From: Shimia sp040225985
Lineage (GTDB): Bacteria; Pseudomonadota; Alphaproteobacteria; Rhodobacterales; Rhodobacteraceae
Direction: 5' to 3'
Assembly (NCBI RefSeq): GCF_040225985.1
Contig: NZ_JBBPEU010000003.1
Location: 1 to 64,000, forward strand
Length of the DNA stretch: 64,000 nt
How positions within the stretch are numbered: the first letter of the stretch is position 1; each line of letters opens with the position of its first letter. Positions 43,094 through 52,800 of the stretch are shown here, one piece after another. The notes below the pieces were generated by a model. That model was not told where the DNA came from, made no database searches, and worked only from the letters and a program-made list of their open reading frames with translations. A program made the translations under genes and the position numbers.

Positions 43094-43168
43094 TCCGGCG
43101 TAGCTCAGCGGTAGAGCAGTTGACTGTTAATCAATTGGTCGTAGGTTCGATCCCTACCGCCGGAGCCA
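43094..43168 (+). tRNA. tRNA-Asn (GTT), copy 2
   Basis: This copy is identical base for base to the one 49 bases upstream, including CCA, and is followed directly by a terminator. The 49-base spacer holds a small hairpin (TCTCAC/GTGAGA) that may guide processing of a joint transcript. Confidence 0.97.
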
Positions 43169-43169
43169 T

Positions 43170-43208
43170 AAAAAGCCCTTCAAGGTGAGAGCCTTAGAGG
43201 GCTTTTTT
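43170..43208 (+). terminator. Rho-independent terminator after the tRNA pair
   Basis: AAAAGCCCT pairs with AGGGCTTTT, and an inner AAGG/CCTT stem closes the loop; the T run at 43203-43208 follows. Confidence 0.88.
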
Positions 43209-43321
43209 GGTCTTCGCACCTTGAGTACCGGCATGAAATCGGCACGAAATTAGCCCGCTTCCGGCATCAGGTTGCCCTGAAAACCTGCTCTTGTGGACCC
43301 CATAACAACAGGAGCAGACCC

Positions 43322-43444
43322 ATGCCATATACCAACCCGGCCCCCAAGCCCGCCAAACCCAACCCGCAAGATCCCGCCGCCAAGGGGGGCAACAAGCCGC
43401 AGGAACCCGCCAAGCCGCTATTTAGCGACTGGGCCATGATCTGA
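43322..43444 (+). CDS. Small Pro/Lys-rich protein (40 residues), unknown function
   Basis: A short frame encodes 40 residues beginning MPYTNPAPKPAKPNP and ending LFSDWAMI. AGGAG lies nine bases before the ATG, and a hairpin plus a terminator-like structure follow the stop. Ten or so prolines and seven lysines make it a basic, disordered peptide with a hydrophobic end. No family is recognised. The opposite strand also has a 60-codon frame, which lacks a good ribosome-binding site. Confidence 0.5.
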   Translation: MPYTNPAPKPAKPNPQDPAAKGGNKPQEPAKPLFSDWAMI

Positions 43445-43497
43445 GCCACAGTCCCGCCTGTGGCACGTCGCCCGACCGGGCAACACGGGCTTTTTCT
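43445..43497 (+). terminator. Hairpins and terminator after the small ORF
   Basis: GCCACAG/CTGTGGC (43445-43464) is followed by GCCCG/CGGGC (43470-43490) and TTTTT. The second, with its T run, is the likely terminator; the stem is short (5 bp). Confidence 0.6.
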
Positions 43498-43552
43498 TTG
43501 GCGCGATGTTTTCTAGACTATTGGGACTTGCCCGCTTCAAGGCCCGCCAGTC

Positions 43553-44341
43553 ATGACCAAAGTGCCCATATTATCCGCCCTTGTACTGGTGGTTGTCCCG
43601 CACAAGCTGTGCATCACGCTGACGCCCAAAGTGGCCTCGACGACCCTGCTGGGATTTGCGATGGAGCTGGTGGGCGAAGATATCGGCGATGAAAACCCAC
43701 GCAAATATGCCCGAAAACATGCGGACCGACTGGCCGAAAAGGGCCTTTTGCAGCGTAGGGTGCTGAAGAAGAACATTCATACACTGGCCGAGGAATTCCC
43801 CGGCTTCAAATGGGTCGCCGCCGTGCGCAACCCTTACGCCCGCGCGGCCTCGGCCTATCGCAGCAAGGTACATCGTTTCGCCAAGGAACACCGCAAGGGC
43901 ATCTATCTCTGGACCGGCCTAATCAAAACCCTGAAGGGGCCGAAACACTGGGACAATTCCCGCACCCATGCGATTGAGGCCGCGAATTATATCTCGTTCG
44001 AAGACTTTCTTGAGGGGCTGGCGGCGGGCAATGTCGAGACAAACGGCCATTTCGACCGGCAATCCACGATCCTTGAAATCCCATCCGTAACGTATGACCT
44101 GCTGTTGCGGCAGGAAAGGCTGGCCGAAGACGTCGCGAGCTTGCGCCGGATGGTTGGACTGGACGCGCCCGATGTCGCCGCTTTGAGCGAGGCCAATGTC
44201 ACGCGACGTGGCGGGTTTGATATCTCGTCCTTGTCGGCGCGCGAAGTTGCCCTCGTGAACGCTATCTACGCCAGTGACTTCGCCAATCTGGGCTATGACA
44301 TGGTGGATCCAGCCGCACAGGCCATGCGGGTATTGGCCTGA
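43553..44341 (+). CDS. Sulfotransferase family protein (Sulfotransfer_2 type)
   Basis: The 262-residue protein has the two PAPS-binding elements of the family: a 5'-phosphosulfate loop in ITLTPKVASTT (about 21-31) and a 3'-phosphate element in VRNPYARAASAYRSK (about 91-105). Such enzymes sulfate carbohydrates, and in bacteria often surface polysaccharides or lipids. The acceptor is unknown. It is followed three bases later by a TfoX-like gene on the same strand. Confidence 0.82.
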   Translation: MTKVPILSALVLVVVPHKLCITLTPKVASTTLLGFAMELVGEDIGDENPRKYARKHADRLAEKGLLQRRVLKKNIHTLAEEFPGFKWVAAVRNPYARAASAYRSKVHRFAKEHRKGIYLWTGLIKTLKGPKHWDNSRTHAIEAANYISFEDFLEGLAAGNVETNGHFDRQSTILEIPSVTYDLLLRQERLAEDVASLRRMVGLDAPDVAALSEANVTRRGGFDISSLSAREVALVNAIYASDFANLGYDMVDPAAQAMRVLA

Positions 44342-44344
44342 ACG

Positions 44345-44674
44345 ATGGGCACCCCGATTTCCACGATCCGCAATCTGGGCCCGGCCATGGAAGAGGCCTT
44401 TGACCGCGCTGGCATTCACAGCGCCGAGGAACTGCGCGCGCTGGGGCCGGACGCGGCTTATGCGCGGTTGTTGCAGACCGGCACGCGGCCGCATTTCATC
44501 GGTTATTATGTGTTGGTCATGGGATTGCAGGGGCGTCCCTGGAACGATTGTCAGGGCAAAGAGAAAGAGGCCCTGCGCGCACGGTTTGACGCGCTCAAAG
44601 CCGGGAACAAGGCGCCGGACCGCACCGGCATCGAAAAGATCCTGAACGAGATTGGCGTGATCGAACGCAATTAG
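44345..44674 (+). CDS. TfoX C-terminal domain-like protein
   Basis: The 109-residue protein matches the C-terminal TfoX/Sxy domain (ISTIRNLGPAMEEAFDRAGIHSAEELRALG and LQGRPWNDC). This is a helix-hairpin-helix-like fold found alone in many alphaproteobacteria. The full-length Sxy protein is a competence co-activator in gammaproteobacteria, but that role should not be assumed for a stand-alone C-terminal domain. Confidence 0.82.
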   Translation: MGTPISTIRNLGPAMEEAFDRAGIHSAEELRALGPDAAYARLLQTGTRPHFIGYYVLVMGLQGRPWNDCQGKEKEALRARFDALKAGNKAPDRTGIEKILNEIGVIERN

Positions 44675-44682
44675 GCAAAAGA

Positions 44683-44712
44683 ATAGGCCGCCCCGGTTCT
44701 TCGGGACGGCCC
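44683..44712 (-). terminator. Terminator of ndk
   Basis: GGCCGCCCCG pairs with CGGGACGGCC (one mismatch) around a 6-base loop; on the minus strand it is followed by TATTCTTTTGCC, so it serves ndk. Confidence 0.75.
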
Positions 44713-44738
44713 TGATCCTGTCAGATCGAAACGGGGAC

Positions 44739-45161
44739 TTAGCCGACCAGTTCCAGACCCGAGAAGAAGTATGCGATTTCGACCGCTGCGGTTTCCGGTG
44801 CGTCCGAGCCGTGAACCGAGTTTTCGCCTACCGATTCCGCGAATTCTGCACGGATGGTGCCGGCGGCGGCGTCTGCGGGGTTGGTGGCGCCCATGACTTC
44901 GCGGTTTTTCGCGATGGCGTTTTCACCTTCCAGAACCTGCGCGACGATCGGGGCCGACGCCATGAATTCGCACAGTTCGTCATAGAACGGGCGTTCCTTG
45001 TGCACGGCATAGAATTCACCGGCTTGCGCCTTGGTCAGGTGAATGCGCTTTTGCGCAACGATGCGCAGGCCGGCCTCTTCGAATTTGGCGTTGATCTTGC
45101 CGGTCAGGTTGCGGCGGGTTGCATCGGGTTTGATGATCGAGAAAGTGCGTTCCAGAGCCAT
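44739..45161 (-). CDS. ndk: Nucleoside diphosphate kinase
   Basis: The 140-residue enzyme begins MALERTFSIIKPDATRR and contains the catalytic histidine in NSVHGSDAPETA. It exchanges phosphate between nucleoside tri- and diphosphates. The start at 45161 gives the usual family length; the frame runs on to 45236 without protein-like sequence. Confidence 0.97.
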   Translation of the reverse strand: MALERTFSIIKPDATRRNLTGKINAKFEEAGLRIVAQKRIHLTKAQAGEFYAVHKERPFYDELCEFMASAPIVAQVLEGENAIAKNREVMGATNPADAAAGTIRAEFAESVGENSVHGSDAPETAAVEIAYFFSGLELVG

Positions 45162-45292
45162 GTGTCTTCTCCTGTTGAGGGGACCGGCACCCTGCCCGCC
45201 CCCGTGTTCGAATTGGCGCCCCGATACCATGGGCAAGACGACTTGAAAAGCGATGATTGACGCTGCTCGCCAGATGGGCGAAACCGGGCGTC

Positions 45293-47143
45293 ATGCTGCG
45301 GATTGATGACATCTCTTACAATGTGGCCGGACGGCCCCTGATCGTGAACGCCTCGGCCACGGTGCCCACCGGGCACAAGGTGGGCCTGGTGGGGCGCAAC
45401 GGCACCGGGAAAACCACCCTGTTTCGTCTGATCCGCGGGGAACTGGCGCTGGAAACCGGCCAGATTTCCCTGCCACCAAACGCCCGCATCGGCGGTGTCG
45501 CCCAAGAGGTGCCTTCGTCCGAGGTGTCACTCCTGGACACGGTGCTGGCCGCCGATACCGAACGCGCCGCCCTTATGGCCGAGGCCGACACGGCGACCGA
45601 CCCGATCCGCATCGCCGAGATCCAGACTCGTTTGGCCGACATCGACGCCTGGAGCGCCGAGGCGCGGGCATCGTCTATTCTCAAAGGTCTGGGATTTGAT
45701 TTCGATGACCAGTCGCGCCCCTGTTCGGATTTTTCCGGCGGCTGGCGGATGCGCGTCGCGCTGGCGGCGGTGCTGTTTTCACAGCCGGACCTGCTGCTTT
45801 TGGACGAACCGACCAACTATCTCGATCTGGAAGGCGCGCTCTGGCTGGAAAACTATCTGGCAAAATATCCCCATACGGTCATCATCATCAGCCACGATCG
45901 TGGCCTTTTGAACCGGGCCGTGGGCGCGATCCTGCATCTGGAAGACAAAAAACTGACCTTCTATCAGGGCCCCTATGACCAGTTCGCCCGCCAGCGCGCG
46001 GAAAAGCTGGCCCAGGCAGAGGCGATGGCCAAGAAGCAAGAGGCCCGCCGCGCCCATCTGCAATCCTATGTGGACCGGTTCCGGTACAAGGCCGACAAAG
46101 CGAAACAGGCACAATCCCGCCTCAAGGCGCTGGCGCGGATGGAACCGATCGCCAGTCCGCAAGAAGCCGCCCTGCGATCCTTTGCCTTCCCTTCGCCCGA
46201 GGAACTGTCGCCGCCCATCATCCGCACCGAATCCGGCGCGGTCGGGTATACGGACACGCCGGTTCTGAAACGGCTGAACCTGCGCATCGATCAGGACGAC
46301 CGCATCGCGCTTTTGGGTAAGAACGGTCAGGGTAAATCCACACTGTCGAAACTGTTGTCGGATCGTCTGCCACTGATGGACGGACAGATGACCAAATCCT
46401 CGAAGCTGCGCATCGGGTATTTCGCGCAGCATCAGGTGGACGAGCTGCATATCGACGAAACACCGCTGGACCATCTGCGCCGCGAACGTCCCGATCACCT
46501 GCCGGCCCGCCTGCGGGCGACCCTTGCGGGGTTCGGCCTTGGGGCGGATCAGGCGGACACCGTGGTCGGGCAATTGTCGGGCGGCCAGAAGGCGCGGCTT
46601 TCGTTGCTATTGGCAACCCTCGATGCGCCGCATCTGCTGATCCTCGACGAGCCGACCAACCACCTTGATATCGAGAGCCGCGAGGCGCTGGTCGAGGCCC
46701 TGACCAATTATTCCGGCGCCGTGATCCTTGTGAGCCACGACATGCACCTGTTGTCGATGACCGCCGACAGGCTGTGGCTGGTGGCGGACGGGACCGTGAA
46801 ACCCTATGAGGGCGATCTGGAAACCTATCGGGCGGAACTTTTGGCGTCAGACAAGGCGGCGCAGAAACCGAAAGAGACCAAAGCCGCCCCCAAACGCGCG
46901 TCACGCGATGTGGTGCTGGCCCTGCGGGCCGAAGTGCGCAAATGCGAGGAACGGGTCGAGAAACTGACCGAGATGCGCGAGAAGCTGGATGAAAAGCTGG
47001 CCGACCCGGCGCTCTATGAAGGCGGCAGAACCGACGACATTGCCAAGTGGCAGAAGAAACATGCCGAGGTGATCGAGGGGCTGGAGCGCGCGGAATCCCT
47101 GTGGATGGTTGCGCTGGAAAAGCTTGAAACGGCCGAGGCCTGA
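45293..47143 (+). CDS. ABC-F family ATPase (YheS/Uup-like)
   Basis: The 616-residue soluble protein contains two ABC domains with P-loops GRNGTGKTT (about 34-42) and GKNGQGKST, two signatures (DFSGGWRMRVALA and LSGGQKARLSLLL) and two Walker B segments (LLLLDEPTNYLD and LLILDEPTNHLD). A linker of charged helices lies between the domains and a coiled-coil C-terminus follows (RKCEERVEKLTEMREKLDEKL). ABC-F proteins act on the ribosome. The ATG at 45293 is preferred; a TTG at 45257 would add 12 residues. Confidence 0.92.
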   Translation: MLRIDDISYNVAGRPLIVNASATVPTGHKVGLVGRNGTGKTTLFRLIRGELALETGQISLPPNARIGGVAQEVPSSEVSLLDTVLAADTERAALMAEADTATDPIRIAEIQTRLADIDAWSAEARASSILKGLGFDFDDQSRPCSDFSGGWRMRVALAAVLFSQPDLLLLDEPTNYLDLEGALWLENYLAKYPHTVIIISHDRGLLNRAVGAILHLEDKKLTFYQGPYDQFARQRAEKLAQAEAMAKKQEARRAHLQSYVDRFRYKADKAKQAQSRLKALARMEPIASPQEAALRSFAFPSPEELSPPIIRTESGAVGYTDTPVLKRLNLRIDQDDRIALLGKNGQGKSTLSKLLSDRLPLMDGQMTKSSKLRIGYFAQHQVDELHIDETPLDHLRRERPDHLPARLRATLAGFGLGADQADTVVGQLSGGQKARLSLLLATLDAPHLLILDEPTNHLDIESREALVEALTNYSGAVILVSHDMHLLSMTADRLWLVADGTVKPYEGDLETYRAELLASDKAAQKPKETKAAPKRASRDVVLALRAEVRKCEERVEKLTEMREKLDEKLADPALYEGGRTDDIAKWQKKHAEVIEGLERAESLWMVALEKLETAEA

Positions 47144-47159
47144 GCGATAGCGTGATCCC

Positions 47160-47777
47160 ATGGACAGTGCCGGACTCATCACAGCCTTTGTCACGCTTTT
47201 CGTGATCATCGACCCGGTGGGGCTGACGCCGCTGTTCATTGCCCTGACCCACGAGATGGACGCCACCCGCCGGCGGGCGATTGCCCTGCGGGCCTGCCTG
47301 ATCGCCTTTGCCATACTGGCGCTTTTTGCCTTTTTTGGCGAGGCGGTGCTGGGCTTTATCGGGATTTCGATGCCGGCCTTCCGCATCGCGGGCGGCATCC
47401 TTCTGTTGCTGACCGCGCTGGACATGCTGTTTGAACGACGGACCAAGCGGCGCGAAGATCAGGCCGATGACGACGACCACGATGACCCGTCGGTCTTTCC
47501 CATCGCCATTCCGCTGATTGCGGGGCCGGGGTCGATTGCGACGGTGATTTTGCTGTCCAGCCAGCACAGCGGCGTCACCCATACGCTTTTGGTACTGGGG
47601 GTGGCGCTGGCGGTGCTGGGGGTCGTGCTGGGGCTGTTCTTGATGGGCGGCCTTCTGGCCAAGGCGCTGGGAAAAACGGGCATCAACGTGGCCACGCGGC
47701 TGTTGGGGATGCTGCTGGCCGCGCTGGCGGTGCAGTTCGTTCTGGAGGGTCTGCGCGATTTCGGCCTGATGGGGTGA
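47160..47777 (+). CDS. MarC family integral membrane protein
   Basis: The 205-residue protein has six predicted spans and the MarC pattern: FVIIDPVGLTPLFIALT near the start and IPLIAGPGSIATVILLSS after the central loop. The loop between them is unusually acidic and histidine-containing (DQADDDDHDDPS). The family was once linked to multiple antibiotic resistance but its transport function is not established. It lies 16 bases after the ABC-F gene. Confidence 0.9.
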   Translation: MDSAGLITAFVTLFVIIDPVGLTPLFIALTHEMDATRRRAIALRACLIAFAILALFAFFGEAVLGFIGISMPAFRIAGGILLLLTALDMLFERRTKRREDQADDDDHDDPSVFPIAIPLIAGPGSIATVILLSSQHSGVTHTLLVLGVALAVLGVVLGLFLMGGLLAKALGKTGINVATRLLGMLLAALAVQFVLEGLRDFGLMG

Positions 47778-47835
47778 CCTCTTCCTATCAGGCACGCCCT
47801 GCCCTATATCCACTGAAAGAAAGCAAGAGGTGCCC

Positions 47836-48417
47836 ATGAGTGGCGATCAGATCGGGCAATTGACATATCTGGTAGTGTTGGGGGCTGCGGTGGTGTTCTG
47901 GTTCGTGACCAGCCACCGCCAGTCCTTTGGCAAAACCGTACAACAGGCGCTGGCCTGGATCCTGATCGGGCTGGGGCTGGTGGCGGCCTACGGGTTCTGG
48001 GACGACATCCGCAGCACCGTCACCCCGAGTGCGGCCAGTTTCGAAAGCAACGGCCAGATCGAGATTCCGCGCGGGCCGGACGGGCATTATCACATGACGG
48101 TCGAAATCAACGGCGCGCCGATCCGTTTTATCGTCGACACCGGCGCAACGCAGATCGTGTTGAACAAGGCCGACGCCCGCCGGATCGGGATGGACCCCGA
48201 AACCCTGCCTTATTTCGGACGCGCCATGACCGCCAATGGCGAAGTGCGCACCGCGCCGGTGCGGCTGGACGAGATGCGCGTGGGCGACATCGTCGACCGG
48301 AACGTGCCCGCGCAGGTCAACGAGGGCGAACTGGGCAAATCATTGTTGGGCATGACCTATCTGCAAAAATTCCGACAGGTGACGATTGTCGACAACACGC
48401 TGATCCTGCAGAGATAA
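47836..48417 (+). CDS. Retropepsin-like aspartic protease (TIGR02281 type), membrane-anchored
   Basis: The 193-residue protein has two hydrophobic segments (about 10-25 and 40-55) followed by a retropepsin-like domain with the catalytic triad DTG at D101 (FIVDTGATQIVLN) and a second conserved G-LLGM motif (SLLGMTYLQKF). The single-domain form must dimerise to be active. The ATG at 47836 with AAGAGG upstream is preferred over the GTG at 47830. Its substrate is unknown. Confidence 0.87.
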   Translation: MSGDQIGQLTYLVVLGAAVVFWFVTSHRQSFGKTVQQALAWILIGLGLVAAYGFWDDIRSTVTPSAASFESNGQIEIPRGPDGHYHMTVEINGAPIRFIVDTGATQIVLNKADARRIGMDPETLPYFGRAMTANGEVRTAPVRLDEMRVGDIVDRNVPAQVNEGELGKSLLGMTYLQKFRQVTIVDNTLILQR

Positions 48418-48453
48418 AGCCGCACTTGATGTGCGTGGGGATGGGTCGGATTT

Positions 48454-48478
48454 GAGTATTTTTGGCAAGATGAAGACC
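48454..48478 (+). repeat. Short intergenic motif, copy 2 (GAGTATTT..GCAAGATGAAGA)
   Basis: Closely similar to the motif at 26999-27023. It lies between the convergent protease and holC stops, nine bases before the end of holC. Confidence 0.5.
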
Positions 48479-48486
48479 GGGACGCT

Positions 48487-48969
48487 TTAAGAGAGGCTGT
48501 TAGCTTTCTGCTTTTTCAGCTTTTTCTCCCATCGACCACTTTCTTCGGACCAGTATTGTGCCGCACATCCCGCGTCGGTCAGCGCCTTCCACTGGGTGCG
48601 GGCATGGGCGACGGCGTCCAAGTCATGGCCGTCGAACAGAATGCAGACACGGTCTGCGGCGCGCACCTCGTCCGGTGTGACCGGCGCGCCGTCGATCGAC
48701 ATCAGGCACCCTGCGGCATTGCCGTTGCTGCTGCTCTCATGGGTCAGCAAAACCGGCTGGTCGGCGTCATGGGGACCCCCGGCCAGCCCGTGTGGCAGAA
48801 AGCTCTCATCGCCCTGCAACCACAGCTTCTGGTCCAGCCAGTCCATACGGTCTGCGCTGCGGCCCCGTACCAGAATGCGCCAGCCTGCGCCGCGCGCCTT
48901 GCCGATCAGCATCGGCAAGGTGACGTCGATGGGCTGGCGCGTCAGGTGATAAAAAAAGGCCGCGCCCAA
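48487..48969 (-). CDS. holC: DNA polymerase III chi subunit
   Basis: The protein matches HolC: an N-terminal GAAFFYHLTRQPIDVTLPML segment and a Rossmann-like body with WLDQKLWLQGDESFLPHGLAGGPHDADQPVLLT. Chi links the clamp loader to single-strand binding protein. I place the start at TTG 48969, directly behind the pepA stop, giving 160 residues; an in-frame ATG at 49008 inside pepA would add 13. The pepA-holC order is common in proteobacteria. Confidence 0.9.
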   Translation of the reverse strand: MGAAFFYHLTRQPIDVTLPMLIGKARGAGWRILVRGRSADRMDWLDQKLWLQGDESFLPHGLAGGPHDADQPVLLTHESSSNGNAAGCLMSIDGAPVTPDEVRAADRVCILFDGHDLDAVAHARTQWKALTDAGCAAQYWSEESGRWEKKLKKQKANSLS

Positions 48970-48970
48970 A

Positions 48971-50455
<1,485 letters not shown>

Positions 50456-50584
50456 GTGTTTTACTCCCTGTTGTGTGCCTCAGTCCTAGCGTGCCACCGT
50501 CCCCTTGACCAGATAGCAGTTTTCCCCGCCGTTTGTTTCCACTAAACTGCCGCCAAAACAGGCAGGAATTGGGGGCCGTCACAC

Positions 50585-51706
50585 GTGAGCAGATTCGACA
50601 GATATGTGCTGTCGCAGCTACTGGTCCTGTTCGGATTCTTCTCGCTGATCCTTGTGGCTGTCTACTGGGTCAACAGCGCGGTCGAACTTATGGACCTCTT
50701 GATTGCCAATGGCCAGTCGACCTCGGTGTTCCTTGAGTTCACGGTGCTGAGCCTGCCCGGAATCATCCGCCACGTGATCCCATTTTCGACCTTTGCGGCG
50801 ACGGTCTATGTCATCAACCGCCTGAGTAGTGAAAGCGAGTTGACGGTGATGCAGGCCACCGGGTTCAGCCCGTGGCGCCTTGCCCGGCCTGTCATGCTGT
50901 TTGGCGTGATCATTTTCGTGATGATGTCGACGCTGACGCATTACCTCGTGCCAAGTTCACTCTATCAGTTCAACCTGCGGCAGGCAGAGGTCAGCCAGAA
51001 CCTGACCGCGCGCCTGCTGACCGAGGGTGAATTCCTGCATCCGACCGATGGCGTGACCTTCTATATCCGTGACATCACGCCCGAAGGCGTTCTGAAGGAC
51101 GTCTACCTGTCGGATCGGCGCGACGATGAACAGATCAGCACCTACACCGCCGCCGAGGCCTATCTGGTGAACGATGCTTCGGGCGCGAAACTGGTGATGG
51201 TGGACGGGCTTTCGCAAATCCTCGTGCAGCCGGGCGGGCGTTTATTCACCACGAATTTTTCGGATTTCACGTATGATATCAGTAGCCTGATCCGCAAACC
51301 TGCGATTGTCCGGCAATCCATCCGTTATATGCCGACAGGGCAGCTTTTGACGCGCAGCTACGAGATTGCCGATGAATTGAACACCAATCGCGGCGATATC
51401 TTGGAAGAAGCGCATTCCCGTTTTGGGCAACCCCTCACCAGCGCCCTTGCCGCGCTGGTGGCCTTTGGTACGTTGCTTTTGGGCGGCTACAGCCGGTTCG
51501 GCGTGTGGAAACAGATCGTGCTGTCTTTCGTCATGCTGATCTCGCTTGAGATCGTGCGTAGTGCGGTGCTGGATCCGGTGCGGGCCAATGGGGATTTGTG
51601 GCCCCTAATCTATCTCCCCGCGGCTCTGGGCCTGTGCCTTGCGCTGGTTCTCTTGTCCCTGTCGGCCTATCCGCCGTCCATGTTCAAACGACGAGGGGCA
51701 GCATGA
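50585..51706 (+). CDS. lptF: LPS export ABC transporter permease LptF
   Basis: The 373-residue protein has spans near residues 10-35 and 55-80, a large periplasmic domain (about 125-265) and three C-terminal spans, as in LptF/LptG. It starts at a GTG (50585). The order lptF-lptG-lptD and the FGFFSLILVAVYWVNSAVEL segment support the assignment. With LptG and LptB it extracts LPS from the inner membrane. LptG follows with an ATGA overlap. Confidence 0.93.
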   Translation: MSRFDRYVLSQLLVLFGFFSLILVAVYWVNSAVELMDLLIANGQSTSVFLEFTVLSLPGIIRHVIPFSTFAATVYVINRLSSESELTVMQATGFSPWRLARPVMLFGVIIFVMMSTLTHYLVPSSLYQFNLRQAEVSQNLTARLLTEGEFLHPTDGVTFYIRDITPEGVLKDVYLSDRRDDEQISTYTAAEAYLVNDASGAKLVMVDGLSQILVQPGGRLFTTNFSDFTYDISSLIRKPAIVRQSIRYMPTGQLLTRSYEIADELNTNRGDILEEAHSRFGQPLTSALAALVAFGTLLLGGYSRFGVWKQIVLSFVMLISLEIVRSAVLDPVRANGDLWPLIYLPAALGLCLALVLLSLSAYPPSMFKRRGAA

Positions 51707-52800
51707 CGATCCACTTTTATTTCGCCCGCAAATTCATCTGGGTCTTTCTGGGCATTTCGGCGCTGTTCCTCGCGCTGCTGGGGCTGGTCGATCTGATGGA
51801 CCACCTGCGCCATTTCGATGTCGAGCAGATCGGGTTTGACCAGGTGCTGCGCCTGACCCTGTTGAATGCACCGGCCTCAATGTACCAGATCCTGCCGCTC
51901 TTGGTGATCCTGTCGGCGGTGGCCCTGTTCCTGAGCCTTGCAAGGTCCAGCGAACTGGTGGTGGTGCGCGCCTCGGGGCGGTCGGCGCTGGTGTCGCTTT
52001 TGTCGCCGGTCATGGTGGTGTTCTTGATGGGGGTCGTATCGGTCACCATGCTGAACCCGATCGTGGCGCTGACCTCGTCGCGCTTTAGCGAACTGAAAGA
52101 GAGCTTTGATTACGGTGGCAGAAGTGCCTTTTCGGTATCGGATCAGGGGCTTTGGCTGCGCCAGGGCAGCGACCGCGGCCAGGCGGTGATCCATGCTGAC
52201 CGCACGAACCCGGATGCCTCGTATTTCTATGACGTGACCATTGTGCTTTATGCCAAGGATGGTGGCCCGGTGACGCGGATCGAGGCCGAGGCCGCCGCGC
52301 TGGATGAGGGCGCGTGGGAGCTTTACAACGCCAAGGCCTGGCCTCTTCATGCGGGGCTGAACCCCGAAGAAGGGTCCAAAACACACGAGTTGCTGCGCGT
52401 CGAAAGCAGCCTGACACGGGACCGTATCCGCGACAGCTTCGGGTCGCCTGCCGCGATTTCGATCTGGGATCTTCCCGAGTTCATCGGCGATCTGGAAGAG
52501 GCCGGATTTTCGGCGCGGCGCCATCAGGTCTGGTTGCAGATGGAATTGGCCCAGCCCCTGTTCCTTGTCGCGATGATGATGATTGCCGCGGCCTTTACCA
52601 TGCGCCACACCCGCGCCGGACGCACCGGCCTTGCAGTGCTGGGGGCAGTGATGACCGGCTTTGGCATGTACTACGTGCGTAACTTTGCGCAAATCCTTGG
52701 CGAGAATGGACAAATTCCCGTGGCACTGGCCGCGTGGGCGCCCCCGTTTGCAAGTGTCATGTTGGCACTGGGGCTTTTGTTGCATATGGAGGACGGATGA
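51703..52800 (+). CDS. lptG: LPS export ABC transporter permease LptG
   Basis: The 365-residue protein has the same six-span layout with a periplasmic beta-jellyroll as LptF. The ATG at 51703 overlaps the lptF stop, and the 3' end overlaps lptD (ATGA). The open frame extends upstream within lptF but the sequence there is out of character. It forms the transmembrane pair with LptF. Confidence 0.93.
   Translation: MTIHFYFARKFIWVFLGISALFLALLGLVDLMDHLRHFDVEQIGFDQVLRLTLLNAPASMYQILPLLVILSAVALFLSLARSSELVVVRASGRSALVSLLSPVMVVFLMGVVSVTMLNPIVALTSSRFSELKESFDYGGRSAFSVSDQGLWLRQGSDRGQAVIHADRTNPDASYFYDVTIVLYAKDGGPVTRIEAEAAALDEGAWELYNAKAWPLHAGLNPEEGSKTHELLRVESSLTRDRIRDSFGSPAAISIWDLPEFIGDLEEAGFSARRHQVWLQMELAQPLFLVAMMMIAAAFTMRHTRAGRTGLAVLGAVMTGFGMYYVRNFAQILGENGQIPVALAAWAPPFASVMLALGLLLHMEDG

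Noticed and set aside
43210..43300. Possible integration (att) remnant next to the tRNA-Asn pair
   Set aside because: Sequence such as GGCATGAAATCGGCACGAAA looked suggestive, but there is no tRNA 3'-end repeat downstream and no integrase or foreign gene nearby.
43267..43449. Minus-strand 60-codon hydrophobic frame opposite the small ORF
   Set aside because: Its hydrophobicity arises from the complement of proline/glycine-rich codons, and it has no good ribosome-binding site; the plus-strand frame has one and a terminator.
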